In this document: piece by piece, positions 44,593 to 51,850 of the stretch
Numbering within the stretch: the first letter of the stretch is position 1
How the letters are laid out: every line of letters starts with the position of its first letter
NCBI GenBank assembly: GCA_900766045.1
Contig: CAAFTW010000025.1
Coordinates: 1 to 64,000 of the forward strand
DNA length: 64,000 nt
Source: Clostridia bacterium
GTDB taxonomy: Bacteria > Bacillota > Clostridia > Peptostreptococcales > Anaerovoracaceae
Direction: 5' to 3'
Position numbers and translations under genes: made by a program
The notes under the pieces: generated by a model
What the model was told of the DNA's origin: nothing
What the model saw: the letters and a program-made list of their open reading frames with translations, nothing else
Database searches by the model: none

Positions 44593-44982
44593 ATGGGCGT
44601 AGTTGGACAATTAGGAGATATCCCCTTTGAGGTCTCACAGGATAAGGTGATGTCCTTTAACAGCTTCAGCCGGACGGACTCACCGAGAATCAGCGAGATC
44701 AACTATATCAATAAAAGGCCGGGAACACAGTATAACGGCACAGCGAGATCCACGGGGTCCTTTAACCTTCCGCTCTTTACGAGCCTTGGCGTAGATGTGA
44801 GAGAGGCCTGTCATACGCTCAGGACCTACTCTAAAAAGGGCACTGTGCTTAAGTTCATCCTTGGAGGATCCTCCGTTTTTTATAAGGACGTGAGGATCAC
44901 GTCTCTTAACACGGATTATACAGCCTGGTCAGATGGAGTACCCGTAGCCGCTACGGCCGCTGTGAGTGTAGAGGAGGTATGA
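44593..44982 (+). CDS. P2 GpU-like tail protein
   Basis: A 129-aa protein. PFEVSQDKVMSFNSFSRTDS and RPGTQYNGTARSTGSFNLPL match the GpU family, a tail-tip component in P2-like phages. In P2, U lies next to D; the order here is hub, spike, U. Confidence 0.8.
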   Translation: MGVVGQLGDIPFEVSQDKVMSFNSFSRTDSPRISEINYINKRPGTQYNGTARSTGSFNLPLFTSLGVDVREACHTLRTYSKKGTVLKFILGGSSVFYKDVRITSLNTDYTAWSDGVPVAATAAVSVEEV

Positions 44983-44984
44983 CC

Positions 44985-45308
44985 ATGCATCTTATCATTG
45001 ACTCTGCTTATGATGAGCAGACTTTAAGAGAGATAGACAGAGGGCTGCAGTTTCTGCTGCAGACGCCTAAGGGGTCCTATCCTTTAGACAGAGAGTTTGG
45101 CATAGACTTTAGCTTTCTGGACAAGCCTGCACCTGTCGCTGCAAACCTGCTGGCGGCTGATCTCAAGGACGTTATCCCTGCGATGGATCCAAGAGTAGAG
45201 CTTGACCGGGTAGAGATGAAAAGAGACGATCTCAATGGTAAGCTCCTTCCTACAATTTATCTAAGAGGAGCGGATACAGATTTAATGGAGGAGGAAAGCG
45301 ATGAGTAA
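44985..45308 (+). CDS. Baseplate wedge protein, gp25/GpW-like
   Basis: A 107-aa protein of the gp25-like lysozyme-fold wedge family: ETLREIDRGLQFLLQT-type opening, SYPLDREFGIDFSFLDKP and a C-terminus rich in acidic residues. ATG 44985 is chosen over 44979 because the GGAGGT site touches the latter. Confidence 0.85.
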   Translation: MHLIIDSAYDEQTLREIDRGLQFLLQTPKGSYPLDREFGIDFSFLDKPAPVAANLLAADLKDVIPAMDPRVELDRVEMKRDDLNGKLLPTIYLRGADTDLMEEESDE

Positions 45309-46746
45309 ATCGTTGGACGAAGTTCTGGAAGGCATTCCGGATCTCGATTTTACAGACGGCATTTCCGCAGAATCGATCGAGACCGATATGATCGTCGACT
45401 ACAACGAGAAGATGTCTGAGCTGACCGGAAAGGACTTCCAGCTGACAAGGACGGACCCAATGAGGGCGGTCATCCTGTCAGCTGCAGATATCTTAGATCA
45501 GATGGTTAATTTGATCGACCGGAACGCGAAGATGAACTTTCTGAAGTATGCCTATGGCGAATATCTCGATCATCTGGGCGTGCTTAAAGGTGTATCCAGA
45601 AATGATGCTGTCCCTGCCGTCTGCACCTTGCAGTTTATGGCGGAGGAAGAGCCAGCTGCTGATATCACAATCCCTGTAGGAACAGAGGTTACCGGAGAGG
45701 ATGACGTCTACTTTACGACAGACCAGGAAGCAGTGATCGAGGCAGCGACTTATGCAAGCTCAACAGTCACGATCACGCTGAGCTCTGCTTATGGATCCGA
45801 TATTGTGATTCCTGCAGGTACAGAGTTCACTTCATCTGATGGTGTCTACATCTTCAAAGCTAAGACGCAGTCCACACTGACGGCAGGAGAGACCTCGATA
45901 GCGATTGACACCGCGGCTGATGAGCCTGGGGAGGTTGGAAATGGGGCCGCAGAAAACGCGCTCACGCAGACGGAGTTGACAATCCCTAATCTCTCCGCAA
46001 TCACCAGCACAGCCGCAATCGGCGGGCAGGACTCCTCGAGAATCGCAAAGGTGACAGCCACCTGTGAAACTCCCGGAGCAATCGGAAACGACTTCCAGCC
46101 GGGCGAAATAAACGAGATGATCGATGAAATTGACGGGGTTGATGATGTGATGAACCTCGATGTTTCAAGCGGCGGAGCTGACGCTGAAGATGATGATGAC
46201 CTGAGGCAGAGAATCTATGACGCACCTTTGACCTATACGACAACAGGCCCGACTTACGCATACAGGACAAAGGCCCTCGCCTTTTCCAGCGCCGTCAAGG
46301 ACGCTCAGGTGATTTCACCTACAGCAGGGGAAGTTGATATCTACGTGATTGGAGAGGACGGGCAGCTGCTCAGTGATGAGATCAAGCAGCAGATCTATGA
46401 CAGTCTGTCTGCAGACGACAGCAGACCGCTGACTGATACGGTCTATGTCAAGGATCCAACCATCACGACTTACAATATCGATCTAACTTATCACATTGCA
46501 AAGAGCGATGAAAAAGCGGTAGAGACAATCCAGAATGATGTGTCTGATGCTGTGGAACAGTATCAGACATGGCAGTGCAGTCAGATCGGACGGCCGATTG
46601 ATCCGTCAGAGCTGACCGCGCTCTTAAGGGATGTCGGAGCGGTGCAGTGCGTGATCACATCGCCTGTGATCACGCAGATAGACAAGACCGCTGTGGCCGT
46701 GGTGGACTCGATCACAGTCAACTATGGAGGGATTGTAAATGGTTAA
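45301..46746 (+). CDS. Baseplate J-like protein
   Basis: A 481-aa baseplate wedge protein. KYAYGEYLDHLGVLKGVSRN, VGNGAAENALT and GGADAEDDDDLRQRIYDAPL are hallmark segments of the J-like family, followed by TGPTYAYRTKALAFSSAVKD. It overlaps the gp25-like gene by 8 bp. Confidence 0.93.
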   Translation: MSKSLDEVLEGIPDLDFTDGISAESIETDMIVDYNEKMSELTGKDFQLTRTDPMRAVILSAADILDQMVNLIDRNAKMNFLKYAYGEYLDHLGVLKGVSRNDAVPAVCTLQFMAEEEPAADITIPVGTEVTGEDDVYFTTDQEAVIEAATYASSTVTITLSSAYGSDIVIPAGTEFTSSDGVYIFKAKTQSTLTAGETSIAIDTAADEPGEVGNGAAENALTQTELTIPNLSAITSTAAIGGQDSSRIAKVTATCETPGAIGNDFQPGEINEMIDEIDGVDDVMNLDVSSGGADAEDDDDLRQRIYDAPLTYTTTGPTYAYRTKALAFSSAVKDAQVISPTAGEVDIYVIGEDGQLLSDEIKQQIYDSLSADDSRPLTDTVYVKDPTITTYNIDLTYHIAKSDEKAVETIQNDVSDAVEQYQTWQCSQIGRPIDPSELTALLRDVGAVQCVITSPVITQIDKTAVAVVDSITVNYGGIVNG

Positions 46747-47320
46747 GACTAAGGATCTGCAGGTGATGGACATTATCCCGCCTGCCTTACAGTCTGAGAC
46801 AGCGGTTAAGGCTTTTTCCTACGCGCTCAAGGTCCAGACGGACAAGATCATGGACCTGATGCAGTATGACCTGATCTATCCGGCCATTGACTCCGCAAGT
46901 GATGACGTGCTTGATACTTTAGCTATTGAGCTTAGGACACAGCACTATGATCAGACCTATGAGACAGTAAAAAAGCGGGAGCTGATTAAAAACAGCCTGC
47001 TCTGGTATATGAAAGCGGGCACAAAGTGGACTGTTGAAGACCTTGCAAAGACGATCTTTGGCATCGGCACAAGAGTTGTCGAGTATAAGGACCTGAATGA
47101 CGCAACGGCAAAGCCTTATGAGTTTGACATCCGGGTGCCGAAGTCCGCGGCGGATGCAGATGTCAGCACCTTTGATACAGCCTTAGAGGACGCGAAGAAC
47201 TGCCGATCACATCTCAGAAAAGTGTATCGCTATGATCTAATGAGAGAAGACCGCTTTATCGGACTCGGAATGATAAGGCAGACGAAAATCATCAGATCTC
47301 AGATCAGAAGGGAGGGCTAA
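46739..47320 (+). CDS. Tail protein I-like
   Basis: A 193-aa protein, eight bases overlapping the J gene. DIIPPALQSETAVKAFSYAL and VLDTLAIELRTQHYDQTYET are typical of phage tail protein I, which joins the baseplate to the fibres. Gene order J-I-fibre is conserved. Confidence 0.9.
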   Translation: MVKTKDLQVMDIIPPALQSETAVKAFSYALKVQTDKIMDLMQYDLIYPAIDSASDDVLDTLAIELRTQHYDQTYETVKKRELIKNSLLWYMKAGTKWTVEDLAKTIFGIGTRVVEYKDLNDATAKPYEFDIRVPKSAADADVSTFDTALEDAKNCRSHLRKVYRYDLMREDRFIGLGMIRQTKIIRSQIRREG

Positions 47321-48010
47321 ATGGCTTTTTCAGACTTTATTTTGACTGACGCGGGCGAGACCCTGCTTGAAAAGGTAATGTCCGGTACTACTGCTCTTAA
47401 GCTGACCAGCTTTAAGATCGGATCCGGAACACTTACCGCTGCAGATATCGCAGGGCTGACCTCTTTAAAAAAGGAGATGGACTCCTTTACCTTTGGTTCT
47501 GTTTCCGCGCTTCCGGACGACACGGGAGTGCATCTTACCGTGGATGTCGACAACAAGGCAGCAACGACAGCTGCTTATCAGTGGACCGAGTCTGCGATCT
47601 ATGCGACGGATCCGGATAAAGGCGGCATCATCTTTGCCGCGTCCTACGCAACGGACTCCGGAGAGACCATCCCTGTATATGATGGCAAGTATCCGATCAG
47701 TATTACTGAGGATATCGTGCTGGCGATCGCCAGTGCATCGTCGGTCAGCATCACGGTGGACGGCACTGCCTGGATTTCCAGATCAACTGCGCAGGGTATG
47801 ATCGATGCTGCTACAAAGCAGATCAATCAACAGACACTGGATCTGGTCGGACACCTGCACAGAGACATCACAAGGACGGTCTTCAAACTCCGGATCCAGA
47901 GCTTAATCGACTCTTCCGACTATAAGTGCATCATGGTGGATACGATTGACGCCGCAGGCGATGTCAAGCTGATCTCCGGATCTTTTGGCTCTGGGGCAGT
48001 TTACATTTAA
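47321..48010 (+). CDS. Tail-collar fibre N-terminal-type protein
   Basis: A 229-aa protein following gene I with no gap. FILTDAGETLLEKVMSGTTA and FGSVSALPDDTGVHLTVDVD are characteristic of phage tail-collar fibre proteins. It is short for a fibre and ends with a normal stop 4 bp before the IS, so it could be an adaptor to which the retroelement-diversified protein attaches. A 3' truncation by the IS cannot be excluded. Confidence 0.78.
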   Translation: MAFSDFILTDAGETLLEKVMSGTTALKLTSFKIGSGTLTAADIAGLTSLKKEMDSFTFGSVSALPDDTGVHLTVDVDNKAATTAAYQWTESAIYATDPDKGGIIFAASYATDSGETIPVYDGKYPISITEDIVLAIASASSVSITVDGTAWISRSTAQGMIDAATKQINQQTLDLVGHLHRDITRTVFKLRIQSLIDSSDYKCIMVDTIDAAGDVKLISGSFGSGAVYI

Positions 48011-48014
48011 AGGG

Positions 48015-50102
48015 GAGACTGTCCGAAAACCAGTCTCTAAATAACTGAATGTCAGCAGTATCCAGATGTGCTCTCTCGAAGCCCGCCCAGCTTTACGCCC
48101 ACCCGGGTTTCGAGCACATCAGAATCTGATGAAAATATGCACTTTGAAAACTGAATAAAATGCACTAAACGCTGAAATTTCAAGCTTTGAGGTCTCTGCT
48201 ATGGTATAATTTAACTAGTTGAAACTGCTATTTCGGAGGTCTGTATGCGTTACGTAAAAGGTATTGATCGGAATCAAGTAATGATGTGTACACTAGACTC
48301 ATTCGTTGACGATGAAAGTGATGCGCGTCTCATCGATGCTTTCGTAGAGAATCTGGATCTTGAAGCACTCAACATTACAAAATCCAAAGCTGCATCTGAA
48401 GGCAGGCCTGCGTATGATCCACGAAGCATGTTGAAGCTGTACATCTATGGAGCCGAGCATGGTATCCGTTCATCCAGAAAGCTGGCGGAGGCCTGCAGAT
48501 TAAATCTGGAAGTGAAATGGATGATCAGCGGAGTGACTCCGGATTTCAGAACGATCTCAGATTTCCGCAAGAGCAACATCTCATCGATCAAGGAGATCCT
48601 GCATGACTTCAACAGCAGAATAGCAAAAGCAGTAGACTTCGGATATGTTTCTGTCGATGGAAGCAAGATCAGAGCGAACAATTCCAAGGATAACAACTTC
48701 ACTTCTCATAAACTTGATGACCGTATCGAGTGGCTGAACGCGCACATTGATGAATATCTCAGACAGCTGGACGCATACGATTCACTGGAGACAGCCGAAG
48801 AGATGGAGGCCGAGGGCATGCTGAGCAAAGAGACCATTGAGCAAAAGCTTCAGGACGCTCAGGCCCGTCTCGACAGATACAAGAGATACCGTCAGTATAT
48901 GGAAGAGAATGGGCTGTCACAGTTATCTGTTACCGATGCAGATGCCAAGCTTATGAAGAATAAGAATGGCTTCCAGGTCTCATACAATGTTCAGACAGCA
49001 GTGGACTCTGAAACTCACCTGATCAGGGACTTCAATATGACGAATAAAGTCACAGATCATGGACTTCTTGCTCCGACTGCAGCAGATGTTCGTAGTGAAG
49101 ATGCGATCCTTGAAGTGGTTGCTGACAGAGGGTACGAAAACCAGGAAGATATGATCAAATGTCTTGAGGACGGGATCATACCTCATGTCATCCTTGCAGA
49201 TGGAAAAGATTCATATGATCTGGAACTTGAGTATGTCGAAGCTGAATGCGACCCTACAAGCACTAAGAGTGAGGAACTGTCAAAATGCCTGCATGCCGGA
49301 GAGATCCCCGATGCATACAAAGGCGTGATCGAAAGTGCTGAAGTAAAAACCGTTCGCCGCAAAGTCACTGATGAAGAAGAGCAGAACGATTCCAAATCTC
49401 CATATGGGACCGAAGAAGAGATGATGGCTCGAGCATCTGAAGGATACTTCGTAAGAGACCCTGAGCGCAATCTGGTCTATTGCCCTGCAGGACAGATCCT
49501 CAGACAGAAATGCATCAAAAAGAGCGGCGACATACGTTATGCGAACAAGTCTGCTTGCCGAAGATGTCCTCACAGGAACAAGTGCTACAAAGGTAAGAAT
49601 GAGTGGAAAGAGATTGATTTCAACAAGGACACTTTGGAGAAGCCTTGCCGTGATTGGCTCAAAGCCGAAGGCAAGGAGCCTGTTTCTGAAAGGCGGGCTT
49701 CAAAGGGAGTCTTTGAGAAGATAAAAGTCGTGATCCTTAAACTCAGACCTGACAGGGAAAAGATGTCACAGCGGTTATGCCTTTCTGAGCATCCTTTCGG
49801 CACGATCAAACACTCAATGAACGCCGGGTACTTTCTTCTTAATGGAATGGAGAAGGTGACCGGAGAGTTTGCGTTCTCAGCAATTGCCTACAATCTGAAA
49901 CGATCCCGAAATCTGCTGGGATTCAACAAGATGATGAGCCTGATGATGATCTAAAGCATCTAAGGTGGTGTATTTTATTCAGTTTTCAAGGTGCGTCAGC
50001 TAATTCTGAAACAGAATAGCGAAATGACGCGCTATTTTGTTAGCAAAATTAACTTATGTAGACCGTAGAAGCGTTGAAAAATGAACGTTTTCGGACGGTC
50101 TG
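48015..50102 (+). mobile_element. IS1182-family insertion sequence
   Basis: About 2.09 kb around one DDE transposase gene. Terminal inverted repeats are GAGACTGTCCGAAAAC (48015-48030) and its partner at 50087-50102, 14 of 16 matching. A second, inner inverted pair of 25 bp around TTGAAAACTGAATAAAAT lies at about 48141-48165 and 49969-49993, with two mismatches. Target duplication is hard to see because both flanks are G-runs. It separates the tail-fibre gene from avd. Confidence 0.85.
48245..49954 (+). CDS. IS1182-family transposase
   Basis: A 569-aa transposase. DPRSMLKLYIYGAEHGIRSS, RRLAEACRLNLE-type spacing, ISDFRKSN and VSVDGSKIRANNSKDNNFTS mark the family. DDE acidic residues lie in YVSVDGSKI, VVADRGYENQEDM and the C-terminal KHSMNAGYFLLNGMEKVTGE region. 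GGAGGT precedes ATG 48245. It appears intact. Confidence 0.93.
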   Translation: MRYVKGIDRNQVMMCTLDSFVDDESDARLIDAFVENLDLEALNITKSKAASEGRPAYDPRSMLKLYIYGAEHGIRSSRKLAEACRLNLEVKWMISGVTPDFRTISDFRKSNISSIKEILHDFNSRIAKAVDFGYVSVDGSKIRANNSKDNNFTSHKLDDRIEWLNAHIDEYLRQLDAYDSLETAEEMEAEGMLSKETIEQKLQDAQARLDRYKRYRQYMEENGLSQLSVTDADAKLMKNKNGFQVSYNVQTAVDSETHLIRDFNMTNKVTDHGLLAPTAADVRSEDAILEVVADRGYENQEDMIKCLEDGIIPHVILADGKDSYDLELEYVEAECDPTSTKSEELSKCLHAGEIPDAYKGVIESAEVKTVRRKVTDEEEQNDSKSPYGTEEEMMARASEGYFVRDPERNLVYCPAGQILRQKCIKKSGDIRYANKSACRRCPHRNKCYKGKNEWKEIDFNKDTLEKPCRDWLKAEGKEPVSERRASKGVFEKIKVVILKLRPDREKMSQRLCLSEHPFGTIKHSMNAGYFLLNGMEKVTGEFAFSAIAYNLKRSRNLLGFNKMMSLMMI

Positions 50103-50144
50103 AGGGGGGGTGTGATAACATAAGTAGCTGTGAGGTGCATGACG

Positions 50145-50492
50145 ATGGATGATTTTACGCTCAAACTGCAGAAAAAGACTGAGATACTGCTGAATACCAT
50201 TGTTTATCCGATGCTTAAGCATTTTCCGCAGGCAGAAAAATTTGCCCTGTGTCAGGAGATCAAACAGGCCCACTACCGGATCCTGAGAAACTGCGCGCTG
50301 TACAAGACGGCGCTGCAGAAAGAGAAGATGCTGTACTTAAGACGGACAGACGCGGAGATCCAGTATCTTAAGGTGCTTTTTAATGTAGCGCGAGACCAGA
50401 AATACATCACCGAGAAAAAAGCATGGTATCTGCAGTCCTGCCTTGCTGAGCTTGGAAGGATCTGCGGAGGGCTGATGCGGTCCTTAAGATAG
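50145..50492 (+). CDS. avd: Avd, DGR accessory variability determinant
   Basis: A 115-aa four-helix protein of the Avd/S23-like family. TLKLQKKTEILLNTIVYPML, HFPQAEKFALCQEIKQAHYR, YLRRTDAEIQYLKVLFNVAR and YLQSCLAELGRICGGLMRS form the four helices. In known DGRs Avd is a pentamer that binds the reverse transcriptase and the template RNA and is needed for retrohoming. ATG 50145 has GAGGTG upstream; ATG 50139 is an alternative. It begins 43 bp from the IS end and is followed by the template repeat. Confidence 0.9.
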   Translation: MDDFTLKLQKKTEILLNTIVYPMLKHFPQAEKFALCQEIKQAHYRILRNCALYKTALQKEKMLYLRRTDAEIQYLKVLFNVARDQKYITEKKAWYLQSCLAELGRICGGLMRSLR

Positions 50493-50761
50493 GACCTATA
50501 GGGTTACTGCTGTTTTGCCTGCCGATCCGCGGTTACAACGGCGCGCGTAACTGGAATTACAATAACCACAACAATTACAACAATAACAACGGGTGGCGGC
50601 CCGCGCTATCAAGAGTATCAGAATGATAAGCACGATTGACCAGGCCGGCTACGGCTTGCCTGGCAGACTGATAAGAAATCAGATAGGGGAGCGGTAATCC
50701 TTCGCTTAACGCGTAAACACAAGAGTAATGACATAAAGCCAAGACTGGAGAGTATGCCTTT
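50493..50761 (+). ncRNA. DGR template RNA region
   Basis: The gap between avd and the reverse transcriptase holds the template repeat (50521-50608) and about 150 nt of downstream spacer. The spacer has a 6-bp stem CCAGGC/GCCTGG near 50638-50664. In characterised DGRs the spacer after the template folds with RT-Avd and supplies the cDNA priming site. That role is inferred here by position. Confidence 0.75.
50521..50608 (+). repeat. DGR template repeat (TR)
   Basis: 88 bp, noncoding, with 28 adenines, mostly in a run of AAY codon-like triplets. It matches the variable repeat at 52426-52513 except at 21 positions. Nineteen of these are TR adenines (9 of them clustered in the AAC/AAT tract 50554-50580). 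The two others are T to G and G to C. The final GGGTGGCGGCCCGC is identical in both copies and likely marks the initiation-of-homing end. Confidence 0.95.
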
Positions 50762-51820
50762 ATGCCGACATTTTATGAGCAAGTATATGACTATGACAAC
50801 TTAAAAAGAGCCTATAAGCAGACTCAGCTGGGATCCAGAAAGTATAAGACCGGATCCTTCCGCCTGGCCAGCGCAAAGGAGTACTGGCTGGCGAAGCTGT
50901 GGAAAGCACTTAAAGAAAAGAAGTGGCGTCCGGGAAGATATATCGAGTTTTACGTTTATGAGCCCAAAGCGCGTCTTGTGCATGCGCCTCACACCATAGA
51001 CAAGCTCGTGCAGTTTTCCACGCATCTGGTGCTGCAGGAAATTTACCGGCCTGTCTTTATTAAGGACTCTTACGCGTGCTTGGAAGGCAAAGGTACGCAT
51101 AAGGCCGTAGACCGTATCCAGCATATGATGCGGACAGCCGCTTATATGTACGAGGATCCTTATATCATCAAGGCTGACGTCCGGAAGTTTTTCTACTCGA
51201 TCGATAGAGAGGTCCTAAAGCAGATCTACCGGAAAAAGATACCGAGAAGGGAAGCTGACTTCCTCTGGCTTTTAGACATGATCGTGGACAGCAGCCCTGA
51301 AGGAGACCAAGGCATCCCGCTTGGAAACGTCACCTCTCAGGACTTTGCCAACATCTATCTCAATGAGGTCGATCAATACTGCAAGAGATATCTGGGGCTT
51401 AAATGGTATGTCCGCTATATGGACGATATCACAATCGTCGTCAAGGACAAGCAGACTGCTAAGGACGTCCTTGCTAAGATGAGACACTATGTGGAAGATC
51501 ATCTGCATCTGGAGTTTAACCAGAAAACACAGATATATCCGATCTGGCAGGGGATCAACACCTTGGGCTTTAAAATTTACACAGACCATAAACTGGTCAG
51601 AGATCAAAGCAAGCGCGCCATGAAGCGCCGGATTAAGGCGATGGACCGTAAGCTCAAAGCAGGACAGATCGAGGAGAAGGACATCCAGCAGTCAGTCAAT
51701 GCGTGGCTCGGTCACGCAAGGCACAGCAACAGCTACAACCTTGCAAGAAAAATTTTTGCTAAGTACCCCTACGTCAAGGTAGAGGATAAAAATTGGAAAT
51801 TTGGAAAGAGGCACTCTTAG
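50762..51820 (+). CDS. DGR-type reverse transcriptase
   Basis: A 352-aa reverse transcriptase. Motif A is ADVRKFFYSI (D139). The motif 4 segment QGIPLGNVTSQ (183-193) has the LGN...SQ pattern typical of DGR enzymes, and the catalytic motif YMDD is at 219-222; INTLGFKI follows. No maturase or endonuclease domain is present, which excludes group II introns. With Avd it would copy the template RNA with adenine-specific errors and write the cDNA into the variable repeat of the tail gene. Confidence 0.95.
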   Translation: MPTFYEQVYDYDNLKRAYKQTQLGSRKYKTGSFRLASAKEYWLAKLWKALKEKKWRPGRYIEFYVYEPKARLVHAPHTIDKLVQFSTHLVLQEIYRPVFIKDSYACLEGKGTHKAVDRIQHMMRTAAYMYEDPYIIKADVRKFFYSIDREVLKQIYRKKIPRREADFLWLLDMIVDSSPEGDQGIPLGNVTSQDFANIYLNEVDQYCKRYLGLKWYVRYMDDITIVVKDKQTAKDVLAKMRHYVEDHLHLEFNQKTQIYPIWQGINTLGFKIYTDHKLVRDQSKRAMKRRIKAMDRKLKAGQIEEKDIQQSVNAWLGHARHSNSYNLARKIFAKYPYVKVEDKNWKFGKRHS

Positions 51821-51833
51821 GAGTGTCTTTTTT
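51810..51833 (+). terminator. Terminator overlapping the RT stop codon
   Basis: A 7-bp stem (G-G-CACTC paired with GAGTG-T-C, one G-T pair), loop TTAG, followed by TTTTTT. It covers the RT stop codon and lies 18 bp before the target gene, so it may limit read-through from RT into the target gene or vice versa separate their expression. Confidence 0.65.
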
Positions 51834-51850
51834 AATGGAAAGGAGAAAGC

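Noticed and set aside
48141..49993. Inner 25-bp inverted pair (TTGAAAACTGAATAAAAT) as the true IS ends
   Set aside because: A second matched pair lies further out at 48015-48030 and 50087-50102, adjacent to the tail gene stop and to the avd leader; the outer pair explains the boundaries better, though this is not certain.
50762..51820. Reverse transcriptase as part of a group II intron or retron
   Set aside because: No maturase or endonuclease domain, no intron ends or retron RNA; Avd, template and variable repeats with adenine-specific differences identify a DGR.
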